From Candidatus Alistipes faecigallinarum (GTDB taxonomy: Bacteria; Bacteroidota; Bacteroidia; Bacteroidales; Rikenellaceae), in NCBI GenBank assembly GCA_019115605.1, contig DXDG01000003.1, positions 62,001-126,000 on the forward strand: a DNA stretch of 64,000 nt. The letters run 5' to 3'. The notes beneath the pieces were generated by a model. The model did no database searches. It worked only from the letters and a program-made list of their open reading frames with translations, and was not told the DNA's origin. Numbering within the stretch: position 1 is the stretch's first letter; every line of letters begins with the position of its first letter. The position numbers and the translations under genes were made by a program. Shown here one piece after another: positions 15,760 through 24,377 of the stretch.

Positions 15760-17121
15760 TTACTCGGCGGAAACGGTCAGCTTCCAGCTCTTTACGAATA
15801 CACCGGGCTCGAGAACAAAGACATAGCCTTCGTTCTTCTCCTCATCGTATGCATAGGTGATCTGCATGATCGCCTCGGATCCCGTGTGAGGAGCGGTCGT
15901 GATGGTGTCGTTGGGGTTGAGCAGGAATTCACCGTTGGCATCGACTACCGAGATGTAGGTCTCGGGCCATCCGGCTGTTACGATGGCTGCATATGCCGTA
16001 TCGTTGTAGGTGAATCCGCGGATTGCACCCAGCGTGAAGTTACCCCAGTTGGCCGGGCCCTTGCCGGAGAGCACACCCGGGATCTGCGTCATGGAGATCG
16101 AGTTGGGTGCGGTCCATCCGGTCCAGGTGTAAATTTCGCAACCTCCCGAAACAGGATCGAACATGAACCAGGTGCCCAGCGGATCGCTCGAGCAGGGCGA
16201 GATCATCTGCGACCAGTTGCCGTCGTTCGACGGGTGCTTGGTCTCCACGGCGTGGAAGGCGTTAGCATTGCCGTCCAGGCGCTCGAATACGAAGTGTGCA
16301 CCTGCTGGGCCAGGTCCGCCCATGGCGCTTACAATGCCCTGACCCTCGAAGATGTTACCGCCTGCGGAGATCAGCTTGCCGATGAAGCTTCCTTCCGACT
16401 TGATGTACTCCGAAGGGGCCTGATCCCAGCCGTTGCGCCAGCAGATGATCGTCGTCGGAGGCGTACCCTCACCGGTCGGGGTAACGGCGGCAATCAGGTT
16501 GCCGGCATGGTCGTTGGCCATACCGGTCATTTTTTGGTCGGTATAACCGGTCATGTTCAGTTCGCCGACCTCGGCAAATGTCTTGTAGTCGAATACCTTC
16601 GTGCCGATGACGAGCTTGTCACCGCTCACGCCGATGAACTTGTACTCCGAAGCGCTGGTGGTTATGGAGCCGAGACCCATTTCGGTCGTGGTCTTCGAGA
16701 GGGCGGCTTCAACCTTCGTGTAGAGTTCTACCACCTTCTCCACGGGCTTGGTCGTGTAGGTGCGGGTCGTCTTCCCGTCCTTGGCCGTTACGGTGAACGA
16801 TATGGGCTGCGTGTAGTCTGCCGGCTGCGAAGGATCGGGCGATACGGTGGCGCCTTCCGAGAGGGTGAGCGTAGCCGTTGCGGACTTCATCAGCTCCAGT
16901 TGATCGGTCGTATAGGCCAGGTCGATCGACTTGTCGTAGTCGTAGACGTCGCCGGTGATGGTCGTTTCGCTGTCGAGGTTCAGAATGAAGGTCTCGATGC
17001 GGCAGGCCTTGTCGCCGCGATCCACGTCTTCGCCTTTGGGCGTGGTGTCGTCATCCGAGCATCCGGTCAGGGCAAACCCGGCCAGCGCGGCATAAGCGAG
17101 GGATTTCAATAAGGTTTTCAT
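15760..17121 (-). CDS. PUL surface glycan-binding lipoprotein candidate (DUF5018-like)
   Basis: 453 aa lipoprotein (lipobox ALTGC followed by SDDDTTPK, an acidic surface-export-type signal). Residues about 25-125 form a beta-sandwich with ACRIETFILNLDSETTITG and FTVTAKDGKTTRTYTTKP, as in DUF5018-type N-terminal domains. The rest looks like a beta-propeller-like binding region rich in Gly, Trp and Tyr with no catalytic motif I recognise. It occupies the SusE/SusF position after susD and a small lipoprotein, so it probably binds the PUL substrate at the cell surface. The family name is from memory and not certain. Confidence 0.65.
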   Translation of the reverse strand: MKTLLKSLAYAALAGFALTGCSDDDTTPKGEDVDRGDKACRIETFILNLDSETTITGDVYDYDKSIDLAYTTDQLELMKSATATLTLSEGATVSPDPSQPADYTQPISFTVTAKDGKTTRTYTTKPVEKVVELYTKVEAALSKTTTEMGLGSITTSASEYKFIGVSGDKLVIGTKVFDYKTFAEVGELNMTGYTDQKMTGMANDHAGNLIAAVTPTGEGTPPTTIICWRNGWDQAPSEYIKSEGSFIGKLISAGGNIFEGQGIVSAMGGPGPAGAHFVFERLDGNANAFHAVETKHPSNDGNWSQMISPCSSDPLGTWFMFDPVSGGCEIYTWTGWTAPNSISMTQIPGVLSGKGPANWGNFTLGAIRGFTYNDTAYAAIVTAGWPETYISVVDANGEFLLNPNDTITTAPHTGSEAIMQITYAYDEEKNEGYVFVLEPGVFVKSWKLTVSAE

Positions 17122-17157
17122 ATCGGTTTTTTTGTTGTTTTTGTTAGTACTTGGGGG

Positions 17158-17553
17158 TTATCGGCGGGTGTAGAAGGCCCAGAGCGAATAGGTGCGCGAG
17201 CCCTTGTCCCCGGCTGTTACGGTGATCGTGAACGGGTTGTCGCGGTCAGACAGGTCCTTCAGCCCGGTCAGCGACGGGTTGATGAAGGTGTCGTATTCGA
17301 CTTCGGCACGGACCATCAGGCAGGTGATGTCGTACTTCTCGCGGTCTTTCTTGGGAATCGGGAAATAGATCTCTCCCGTAGTTTCGTCGATGACACCCGC
17401 GATTCCTGCGCCACCTTCGGCCGGCTGGATCTCGATCGAGAGGATCCGGCTGTCGGTGTGGAGGATTTCATCGTCGGGCTCGGCGCACGACCCCGCAGCA
17501 AATACCGCAAATGCGGCGGTAGCCAGTACGGCAAGATATTTACGAAGTTTCAT
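17158..17553 (-). CDS. small PUL lipoprotein (single Ig-like/DUF5018-type domain)
   Basis: 131 aa lipoprotein (lipobox AAGSC, followed by AEPDDE). A single beta-sandwich of about 100 residues has ILSIEIQPAEGGAGIAGVID near the start and NPFTITVTAGDKGSRTYSLW at the end. The last part is the same kind of strand pair (TVTAxDGxxRTY) seen in the N-terminal domain of the 15760-17121 lipoprotein. It lies 27 bases after susD and 36 bases before that larger lipoprotein. It probably serves in surface glycan binding or as an accessory to the SusCD complex; no enzyme motif is present. Confidence 0.65.
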   Translation of the reverse strand: MKLRKYLAVLATAAFAVFAAGSCAEPDDEILHTDSRILSIEIQPAEGGAGIAGVIDETTGEIYFPIPKKDREKYDITCLMVRAEVEYDTFINPSLTGLKDLSDRDNPFTITVTAGDKGSRTYSLWAFYTRR

Positions 17554-17580
17554 AGTCAGTTCTTTTTTTCTTGATTGACA

Positions 17581-19242
17581 TTATACCCATCCCTCGTTGT
17601 TGGTGCAGAGCGGGTTCTTCGAGCGCTCGTCCTCGGGAATGGCGAAGTGGTAGTAGCGCTCGTAGAAGATACGCTTGTTTCCGGCGTCGGCATCCACCTG
17701 CTCATAGGTGAAGGTGTTGTCCGCGTTCTTGGTGATCTTCACGCCGTGAACGTTGCTGCCGTTGATGACATCCACAGCCAGGCGCCAGCGGCGCAGATCC
17801 CAGTAGCGGAAGCCCTCGCCGGCCAGCTCGACCATACGCTCGTGGCGCAGGTACTCCATGAACTGCTCCTTGTCAGCCGTCTGACGGGCGGGAAGGCCCA
17901 CGCGGCGGCGTACGTCGTTGAGGGCCTGCAGCGCCTCGGCGCTGTTCTGGCTCCAGTTCAGCTCGGCGAGTGCCTCGGCCTTGTTGAGCAGCACCTCGGC
18001 GTAGCGGATCAGGATCCACGTCTGGTCCGAGTAGCGGGTGATCCAGCTCGTATCGTCGTTCTTGAGGTATTTGCGCAGGTAGTAACCCGTTACGGTCGTA
18101 TTGGCCGCACCGGCATCCTCATACTCCTTGTAGCCGTCCAGACCGCCGACATAGCTCTCGATCGTGCGGCCCATCCAGGAAGCTCCGTTGTAGAGGATCG
18201 TGGCATAGAAACGCGGTTCGCGGTTCTCGTAGGGGTTGCTGCCGTACTTCTCCCAGCTGAACTCCGTACCGTCGGCCATCTCGTAGCTGTCCACCAGCTC
18301 GCTCGTGGGGGCGTAGATCGAGTAGAGGGTATAACCGTTCGTCTTGCCGTCGCCGCTCGGGCGTACATACAGATCGTAGCGGTGCGTAATGACATCCTGA
18401 GCGAAATCCACGGCCAGCAGGATCTCCTTGTTGTTCTGCAGATCGCCGTTGAAGACGTTGGCGTATCCCGACCAGTCGAGGTCGGCACCGCACTCGGCCA
18501 CCTTGCGGGCGGCATCCACGGCTACGTCCCAACGCTGTGCGTAGAGGGCCACGCGGCTCAGGAAGCCGTAGGCCGACTGCTGCGTAACACGTCCGTAGTT
18601 CGAGCTGTCCCAGTCGTCAGCGGTGCCCTTGTTGCCCATGGGGAGCATCGGGGCCAGCTCCTGAAGCTCGGTGATGATGAAATCCCAGCAATCCTCCTCG
18701 GACGAACGGGCCTTGTCGTTCTGATCGGGGCCGTCCACCTCGGTGCGGAGGATGACACCTCCGTAGACGCGGCAGAGCAGGAAGTAGGCGTAGGCGCGGC
18801 AGAAGCGCACCTCGGCCATGCGGGTGTTGATCCAATCCTCGCCGAACTTATCCTTGTAGGCGGGGGCATCGCGCAGAAACTCGTTCTCGCGGCGGATGCG
18901 GTCGTAGTGCGAGGCCCAGCATTCGAAGGCACCGGCGCTGGTGCTGTTGAAGGCTGATGACTGAAAGAGCGCCTTGTTGAAGCTTGTGCCGTACTGGTCC
19001 CAGTCACCGCACTTCAGAATGTCGGAGAAGGCATCCGAGAGTTTGGGCGAACCCGTTCCGTAGACCTCCGAGCTGGTACTGATGATCGAGTAGAGGCCGA
19101 GCACATAGTTGTCCACGGTAGTCGTCGACGACCAGACCGTAGCCGGGGAGAACCGGTCTCCCGGGTTCAGATCCAGGACATCGGAACAGGAACTTCCGCC
19201 GAGAACGGCTGCCAGACCCATTATCAATATCGATTTTTTCAT
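17581..19242 (-). CDS. susD: SusD/RagB-family glycan-binding outer-membrane lipoprotein
   Basis: 553 aa lipoprotein (MKKSILIMGLAAVLGGSSCSD). It has the typical SusD start (DVLDLNPGDRFSPATVWSS), the RAYAYFLLCRVYGGVIL helix of the TPR-like N-terminal region, and the C-terminal block RRVGLPARQ, EQFMEYLRHERMVELAGEGFRYWDLRRW that marks the family. SusD proteins form the lid of the SusC channel and bind oligosaccharides at the cell surface. It lies 21 bases after susC in the same operon. The symbol names the family, not a proven starch specificity. Confidence 0.96.
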   Translation of the reverse strand: MKKSILIMGLAAVLGGSSCSDVLDLNPGDRFSPATVWSSTTTVDNYVLGLYSIISTSSEVYGTGSPKLSDAFSDILKCGDWDQYGTSFNKALFQSSAFNSTSAGAFECWASHYDRIRRENEFLRDAPAYKDKFGEDWINTRMAEVRFCRAYAYFLLCRVYGGVILRTEVDGPDQNDKARSSEEDCWDFIITELQELAPMLPMGNKGTADDWDSSNYGRVTQQSAYGFLSRVALYAQRWDVAVDAARKVAECGADLDWSGYANVFNGDLQNNKEILLAVDFAQDVITHRYDLYVRPSGDGKTNGYTLYSIYAPTSELVDSYEMADGTEFSWEKYGSNPYENREPRFYATILYNGASWMGRTIESYVGGLDGYKEYEDAGAANTTVTGYYLRKYLKNDDTSWITRYSDQTWILIRYAEVLLNKAEALAELNWSQNSAEALQALNDVRRRVGLPARQTADKEQFMEYLRHERMVELAGEGFRYWDLRRWRLAVDVINGSNVHGVKITKNADNTFTYEQVDADAGNKRIFYERYYHFAIPEDERSKNPLCTNNEGWV

Positions 19243-19263
19243 GATTTCCGTAGTTTTGACAGT

Positions 19264-22200
19264 TTAGAAGGTGAGGTTGACTCCGACGCTGTAGGTGCGC
19301 TGCTGCGGATAGTAACCGTTGTTCACCGACGGCATCTCGGGGTCTACATACTTGAATGCGCTGAACGTCAGAAGGTTGGTTCCAGCGAGGTAGATGTTTA
19401 CACGCTCGATGCCGGCCTTGCCGAGCAGGTGCTTGGGCAGCGTGTAACCGATCTGGAGGTTCTTCAGACGCAGGTAGGCGCCGTTGCGAACCCACCACGA
19501 CGACGGCCAGGCGTTGTTACCGTTGGCCACCGTGCTCAGACGCGGGTACTCCGCATTGCGGTTGTCCTCACGCCATGCACCCTCCACGAGGTAGTAGGGG
19601 GCGTTGCCGTTGCTGTAGAACGGACGCGTGTACATCGTGTTGTCGAATACACCGCTGTTGTAGGCGGCACTGAGCTGGTAGGAGCAGATGGCTACGCCCT
19701 GCCACAGAGCCGTCAGGTAGACGTTCTTGTAGGATACGTCCATCGTGAGCGAGAAGTTCATCTCGGGGGTGTAGCTGTTGCCGATCTTCACGAAGTCCTT
19801 CGAGCTGTCGATCTTGCCGTCGCCGTTGATATCGGCGTACATCAGGTCGCCGAGGCGCTTCTCGCCCGAGGGAGCCGTCGGCGTATTGGCGATCTGCTCT
19901 TCGGTCTGGAAGAGGCCGATGGCCTTGAAGCCGTATACCGAACCCATCGGCTGGCCGAGGACGGCGCGGTACATCGGGTGATCGTCTGCCAGGTGCTTGG
20001 CGAGGACGCGGTTGCGTGCCCACGAGAGGCTTCCGGTCAGCGAGTAGCGCCAGCCGCTTGCAAACGAGTTCTGGTGCTTGAGCACGAGCTCGAATCCGCG
20101 GTTGTCCACCTTACCGGAGTTCATATAGGTCGGTACGTTGCCGCCCAGCGAGGGAGCGTATGTGCCGCCTACCTGCTCGAGGATGTGGTCCGTGAGTTTG
20201 TAGAACCAGTCGAACTCGATGCCGAGTTTACCCTCCCAGACGCTCAGGTCGAAACCGATGTTGTAGCTGTGCGTACGCGACCAGGTCAGGTTGTCATAGA
20301 CGTAGTTGGAGGTGTAGTAGGCCGTGTGTCCCGTACCGCCGACGATATAGCTGTACGAAGGAGCGGTCGATTTGTAGGACTGCATGTAGAGCCATGCATC
20401 CGTATCGTCCGAACCCAGCTCACCGTACGATGCGCGGATCTTGAAGAAGTCCACCTTCGGAAGGGCCTGCTTGAAGAACTCCTCCTCCGAAGCGACCCAG
20501 CCGAGGGCTACCGAGGGGAAGAATCCCCAGCGGTTGTGCGGAGCGAACTTGTAGGAGCCGTCGGCGCGGAAAGTGAACTCGGCGAGGTACTTCCGATCGT
20601 AGGCGTAGCTGAAACGACCGGCGAAGCTGGCGATACCCGTCTCACCGAACGAGCCGCTGACCGGCGTGTTGATACCTTCCCAGGTCGTACCGTGCGACAG
20701 ATCGACCGGATAGTCGGAGTAGTAGCCGTTCTTGTAGCCGGTCATCGTCTCGGAGTAGTTCTTGCGCTGCTCGTAGAGGAACAGACCGCTGACGTTGTGC
20801 TTGCCGAACTCGCGCTCATAGGTCAGCTGAGGACGTACCGTGAAGCTGTCGCCCCACGAAGCGGACTTGTTGAAGGTTCCCAGCTTGTTGATACCCGAAC
20901 CGGTCGTTTCGGTCGATTCGAAAGTCGTGGTCGAGAAGGACATGACCGGGAACGGACGGTTGTAGTTGCGGTTCGTCGAGTTGGAGTAGTCGTAGGCTAC
21001 AAAGACGCTTGCCTTCAGACCCTTCAGTGCCTCGATGCTGCTGAAGTCGTACTCCAGCTTGGCACTACCCTCGAACTGCCAGCGCGTGTCGCGGATATAA
21101 CCGCTGTCCTCGACTGCGGCGATAGGCTGCTGGGTGTAGGCGCCGTTCATGTAGCCCTGCGGCAGACCCTTGTAGGTCTTGGCCAGGATCGGCAGGGTAT
21201 AGAAGGCCTGCATGATCGGGTTGAAGTCGTACTGATTGGTGATGGAATATCCCGGAGCGTTCTTGTTCTCGCGGAATCCACTCACGTTCATCGAGAAGTT
21301 GATGTTCTTGGCGATCTTGGCGTCGATGTTCGAGCGGATGTTGATACGGTCGTAGGAGGTGTTCGGCACGATACCGTCCTGGTTCATCATGCCGACACTC
21401 GTGTAGTGCTTGATGCGGTCGTTTCCGCCCGTAGCCGAGATATTGTGCTGATGGGTGAAGCCGTAGTCCTTGAAGAGGCTGTTGACCCAGTCGGTCTCGC
21501 CGTAGGTGCCGTCGGCCTTCATCTTGGCGATTACCTCGTCGGTCCACATCGGGGCGAGGCCGTCCATTTCACGGGCCTTGTTGTGCCAGCCGATATAGTC
21601 CTGGGCGTTGAGGAACTCGGGAAGAGCCGTGTTGGTGGTGAAGGTTACCGAGCCGTCATAGGAGATGGTCGTGGCGCCTTCCGAACCGCTCTTGGTGGTG
21701 ATCAGGATGACACCGTTGGCGCCGCGCACACCGTAGATTGCCGAGGTGGCGGCATCCTTGAGAATCGTAATCGAAGCGATGTCGTTCGGATTGACCGTAT
21801 TGATCATACGCTCGATACCGTCCACCAGACAGAGCGGGCTCGAGTTGTTGAAGGTTGAGACGCCACGGACAAAAATCGAGGTCTGGTCGGCTCCGGGCTG
21901 TCCCGAACGCTGGATACTCGTGATGCCGGGGAGTTTACCGGTCATCATGTTCGAGACGTTGGTCATCGGGGCCTTGAGCAGCTCCTTGTTCGAGACCTGC
22001 GAGACAGAACCTACGAGGAACTGCTTTTTCTGCGTACCGTAACCGATCACCACGACTTCGTCCATCTCGGTGGCGTCCTCGCTCATCTGGACGTTGATGG
22101 TCGTACGGTTGTTTACGGAAACTTCGACGGTCTTGTAACCGATGAAGCTGAAGATCAGAACGTCGTTCGGAGATTTTACTTCGAGCGAATAGGCACCCAT

Positions 22201-22413
22201 GGCATCCGTCGTGGTGCCCCGGGTGTTATCGCTCTTTACGACAACGGTGGCTCCAGGAATTCCCCCCCCCTCGGTGTTCGTTACACGACCGGTAACGGTA
22301 AGCCCTTGAGCCATAGCTATTCCGGAACCTGCGAAAAGCAGGACCAGCAGGGCTGCGGTGCGTTCAACCAAACGACGCATTCCGGAAGTTTTGCTTTGGA
22401 AATTTGTTCTCAT
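19264..22413 (-). CDS. susC: SusC/RagA-family TonB-linked outer-membrane transporter
   Basis: 1049 aa. A signal peptide (about residues 1-35, ending GSGIAMAQ) is followed by a carboxypeptidase-regulatory-like domain (GLTVTGRVTNTEGGGIPGATVVV), a TonB box (EMDEVVVIGYGTQKK) and a plug with TGKLPGITSIQRSGQPG and IFVRGVSTFNNSSPLCLVDG. A 22-strand-type barrel ends TYSVGVNLTF. The protein imports oligosaccharides through the outer membrane with energy from TonB-ExbBD. It is the first gene of the PUL. A run of nine G residues near codons 49-52 could cause slippage. The promoter is not obvious directly upstream. Confidence 0.96.
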   Translation of the reverse strand: MRTNFQSKTSGMRRLVERTAALLVLLFAGSGIAMAQGLTVTGRVTNTEGGGIPGATVVVKSDNTRGTTTDAMGAYSLEVKSPNDVLIFSFIGYKTVEVSVNNRTTINVQMSEDATEMDEVVVIGYGTQKKQFLVGSVSQVSNKELLKAPMTNVSNMMTGKLPGITSIQRSGQPGADQTSIFVRGVSTFNNSSPLCLVDGIERMINTVNPNDIASITILKDAATSAIYGVRGANGVILITTKSGSEGATTISYDGSVTFTTNTALPEFLNAQDYIGWHNKAREMDGLAPMWTDEVIAKMKADGTYGETDWVNSLFKDYGFTHQHNISATGGNDRIKHYTSVGMMNQDGIVPNTSYDRINIRSNIDAKIAKNINFSMNVSGFRENKNAPGYSITNQYDFNPIMQAFYTLPILAKTYKGLPQGYMNGAYTQQPIAAVEDSGYIRDTRWQFEGSAKLEYDFSSIEALKGLKASVFVAYDYSNSTNRNYNRPFPVMSFSTTTFESTETTGSGINKLGTFNKSASWGDSFTVRPQLTYEREFGKHNVSGLFLYEQRKNYSETMTGYKNGYYSDYPVDLSHGTTWEGINTPVSGSFGETGIASFAGRFSYAYDRKYLAEFTFRADGSYKFAPHNRWGFFPSVALGWVASEEEFFKQALPKVDFFKIRASYGELGSDDTDAWLYMQSYKSTAPSYSYIVGGTGHTAYYTSNYVYDNLTWSRTHSYNIGFDLSVWEGKLGIEFDWFYKLTDHILEQVGGTYAPSLGGNVPTYMNSGKVDNRGFELVLKHQNSFASGWRYSLTGSLSWARNRVLAKHLADDHPMYRAVLGQPMGSVYGFKAIGLFQTEEQIANTPTAPSGEKRLGDLMYADINGDGKIDSSKDFVKIGNSYTPEMNFSLTMDVSYKNVYLTALWQGVAICSYQLSAAYNSGVFDNTMYTRPFYSNGNAPYYLVEGAWREDNRNAEYPRLSTVANGNNAWPSSWWVRNGAYLRLKNLQIGYTLPKHLLGKAGIERVNIYLAGTNLLTFSAFKYVDPEMPSVNNGYYPQQRTYSVGVNLTF
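22262..22270 (-). repeat. nine-base G homopolymer inside susC
   Basis: The plus strand shows nine consecutive C (nine G on the coding strand), encoding the Glu-Gly-Gly-Gly turn of the regulatory-like domain. It is the longest G/C run I noticed in the window. One base gained or lost would truncate SusC after about 50 codons. Confidence 0.85.
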
Positions 22414-22642
22414 AGATTAAAGAATAGGTTTGAGTTTTCGTCTGCGGGAGTCGTACTCCTCTTTTTTTCGATGTGTCAGGTTTTGGCTTTGTCTTTTCTG
22501 GTTTTCGTTAGCAGGTTTTAATTGATTAATATATTATAGGTATATTTCCGTTTGCACGATTGGAATGATATCGGATTTCGGACCGGGGGTTTGAATTCGT
22601 AAGATCCGAAGCCGGGCTTTCCGACGGTTCTCCCTCTCCGGC

Positions 22643-22695
22643 AAAAAAAGGCCTCCGGAAGGGATATGCCGCTTGCGGCGGACCTTCGGGGGCTC
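22643..22695 (-). terminator. intrinsic terminator or attenuator upstream of susC
   Basis: Read on the minus strand, arms 22693-22683 and 22662-22650 pair through about 11 bp with one bulge. An inner GCCGC/GCGGC stem adds stability, and a run of seven T follows (22649-22643). The T-run exists only on this strand. It lies about 230 bases before the susC start codon. Confidence 0.75.
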
Positions 22696-22785
22696 GTTTC
22701 TCCTGTTGACCTGACTGCGCACAAATACATACATTTCAGTCGATATCGTCCTTGATGCAGCTTTCTTCGCGTATCAAATGCGAGT

Positions 22786-22816
22786 GCAAATTACTAATAA
22801 AAGTTCTTTTTTCAAA
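22786..22816 (-). promoter_or_regulatory. candidate promoter for the susC leader or a small RNA
   Basis: On the minus strand, TTTG with TTG at 22815-22813 is followed after 19 bases by TAATTTGC (22793-22786), one base short of the TAnnTTTG consensus. A transcript from here would meet the terminator at 22643-22695 after about 125 bases. Confidence 0.4.
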
Positions 22817-23013
22817 TATTTTGGATAATGTTTTTTCGTTTCAAAACCCTCGAACGTAAACCGGGAGGGCTATTCGGAAGCTGCGGCTTCTAATTTGTAA
22901 GGTGAAAGGAACCGACATCGTTCAAAATTTGCCTGTCGCGGAGCCGGTGCGGCCGGCGGATGGCCCGTTTGCCGCATTTTCCGGATTTTGTTTTGGCATT
23001 TTGCATTTTATTA

Positions 23014-23044
23014 TTAACTTTACCTGTGCAAACGGTAAAGTTAA
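23014..23044. promoter_or_regulatory. palindromic operator at the ROK gene promoter
   Basis: Perfect 11-bp inverted repeat, TTAACTTTACC (23014-23024) and GGTAAAGTTAA (23034-23044), separated by 9 bases and ending 12 bases before the ROK start codon. TAACTTTA in each arm resembles a -7 box, so a bound repressor would block the promoter. I found no second clear copy near susC. Confidence 0.65.
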
Positions 23045-23056
23045 AAAAACGGAAAT

Positions 23057-24262
23057 ATGACCAGTTCGTTCCTCAAGCAGGCTACGGAAGGCAATAAGAA
23101 TGCGATTCTCAAGCAGCAGATCATCTGTCAGTATATCTTCAGCGGCGATTTGAGCATTACGGATCTGAGCCGCGCGGTCAACCTGAGCGTGCCGACCGTC
23201 ACGAAGCTCATCGGCGAACTGATCGACGAGGGCTTCGTGCACAACTTCGGCGAACAGGGCTCGGCCGGAGGACGCCGTCCGAACATTTACGGACTGAACC
23301 CCTATGCGGGCTACTTCATCGGCGTGGAGATCCGCACCGATTCGCTGGTTCTGGCAGCCGTCAATTTCAAGGGTCAGCTGCTGTGCGACACGATCGTGGA
23401 TTTCGAGATGAACAATGATCCGCACTCGTTCGACCGCCTCTGCGAGACGATCCGCGGCTTCATCGACGGGCACAAGATTCCCCACGAGAAGGTGCTGGCC
23501 GTGGGTGTGAACATCTCGGGCCGCGTGAACTCGCGCACGGGATACAGCTACAGCTACTTCTTCGTCGAGGAGCAGCCGCTGACGCTGCTGCTGGAGGAGC
23601 GGCTCGACTGTCCGGTCTATATCGAGAACGACACGCGTGCGGCGACCTACGGCGAATACATGTACGGCGATGCGCACAACGAGCAGACGATGCTTTACAT
23701 CAATGCCTCGTGGGGTCTGGGCCTCGGCATGATCATCGACGGCAAGGTCTTCTACGGCAAGTCGGGTTTCTCGGGCGAGTTCGGACACTTCCCGCTGCTC
23801 GACAACGAGATCATCTGCCGCTGCGGCAAGCGGGGCTGCCTGGAGACCGGCGCCTCGGGATCGGCCCTGCACCGGCTCTTCCTCGAGAAGCTGCGTCAGG
23901 GCAGTGTCTCGATGCTTTCGGACAAGTTCAAGCGGGGCGAGGAGATCTCGCTCAAGGATATCCTAGACGCCGTGCTCAAGGAGGATGTGCTGGCCATCGA
24001 GATCCTCGAATCGGTCGGCCATACGCTGGGCAAGGCGATTGCCGGACTGATCAACATGTTCAACCCCGAGATGATCGTCATCGGCGGTCTGCTTTCGGTG
24101 GCCGGGGAGTCGCTGATGCTGCCCATCCGCACGGCCGTGAACAAGTATTCGCTCATGCTCGTCTACAAGGATACGCAGATCAAGCTCTCGACGCTCGGCG
24201 AGCGTGCCGGCGTCATCGGCGCCTGCCTGCTGGCCCGCAGCAAGGCCCTCGGCCTCTGCTGA
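23057..24262 (+). CDS. ROK-family transcriptional regulator of the PUL
   Basis: 401 aa. The N-terminal 75 residues form a winged helix (ITDLSRAVNLSVPTVTKLIGELIDEGFV), followed by the ROK sugar-kinase-like fold: IGVEIRTDSLVLAAVNFKG, NDTRAATYGEYMYG, SGEFGHFPL and the zinc motif CRCGKRGCLETGASG. ROK repressors such as NagC and Mlc respond to sugars or sugar phosphates. It stands divergent to the susC operon with a perfect palindrome in its own promoter, so autoregulation and control of the PUL are likely. Bacteroidota PULs more often use hybrid two-component systems, SusR or ECF sigma pairs. Whether it retains kinase activity is unknown. Confidence 0.92.
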   Translation: MTSSFLKQATEGNKNAILKQQIICQYIFSGDLSITDLSRAVNLSVPTVTKLIGELIDEGFVHNFGEQGSAGGRRPNIYGLNPYAGYFIGVEIRTDSLVLAAVNFKGQLLCDTIVDFEMNNDPHSFDRLCETIRGFIDGHKIPHEKVLAVGVNISGRVNSRTGYSYSYFFVEEQPLTLLLEERLDCPVYIENDTRAATYGEYMYGDAHNEQTMLYINASWGLGLGMIIDGKVFYGKSGFSGEFGHFPLLDNEIICRCGKRGCLETGASGSALHRLFLEKLRQGSVSMLSDKFKRGEEISLKDILDAVLKEDVLAIEILESVGHTLGKAIAGLINMFNPEMIVIGGLLSVAGESLMLPIRTAVNKYSLMLVYKDTQIKLSTLGERAGVIGACLLARSKALGLC

Positions 24263-24296
24263 CCGGTGTCGGAGCGCGTTCGGTGAGAACGACCGA

Positions 24297-24334
24297 CAAA
24301 AACCGCCCCCTCTCGAAAGAGGAGGCGGTTTTTT
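24297..24334. terminator. bidirectional intrinsic terminator
   Basis: Arms AACCGCCCCCTCT (24301-24313) and AGAGGAGGCGGTT (24318-24330) pair with one mismatch around a CGAA loop. A T-run follows on the plus strand and an A-run precedes it, so it can serve both the ROK gene and the convergent GH89 gene. Confidence 0.85.
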
Positions 24335-24377
24335 GTTGCGGGAAGCCGGATGGGCCCGCTGTGCCCGGCAGACCCCG

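Larger units (their letters stand above)
22414..23056. other. 643-base regulatory intergenic region between susC and the ROK gene
   Basis: No convincing gene lies here; short frames at 22518-22734 lack coding character. The region is AT-richer than its surroundings. It holds a minus-strand promoter candidate (22786-22816), a minus-strand intrinsic terminator (22643-22695), a small stem-loop near 22450-22475 (GGAG-TACGA-CTCC type) and the ROK palindrome (23014-23044). The 230 bases next to susC contain no clear TAnnTTTG box on the minus strand. Confidence 0.7.

Noticed and set aside
19429..21858. 809-codon plus-strand frame opposite susC
   Set aside because: Shadow of susC; no recognisable domain and a composition mirrored from the sense gene.
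22518..22734. Two overlapping short minus-strand frames (66-70 codons) upstream of susC
   Set aside because: They run through the terminator hairpin, have no family resemblance and no good promoter or start context.
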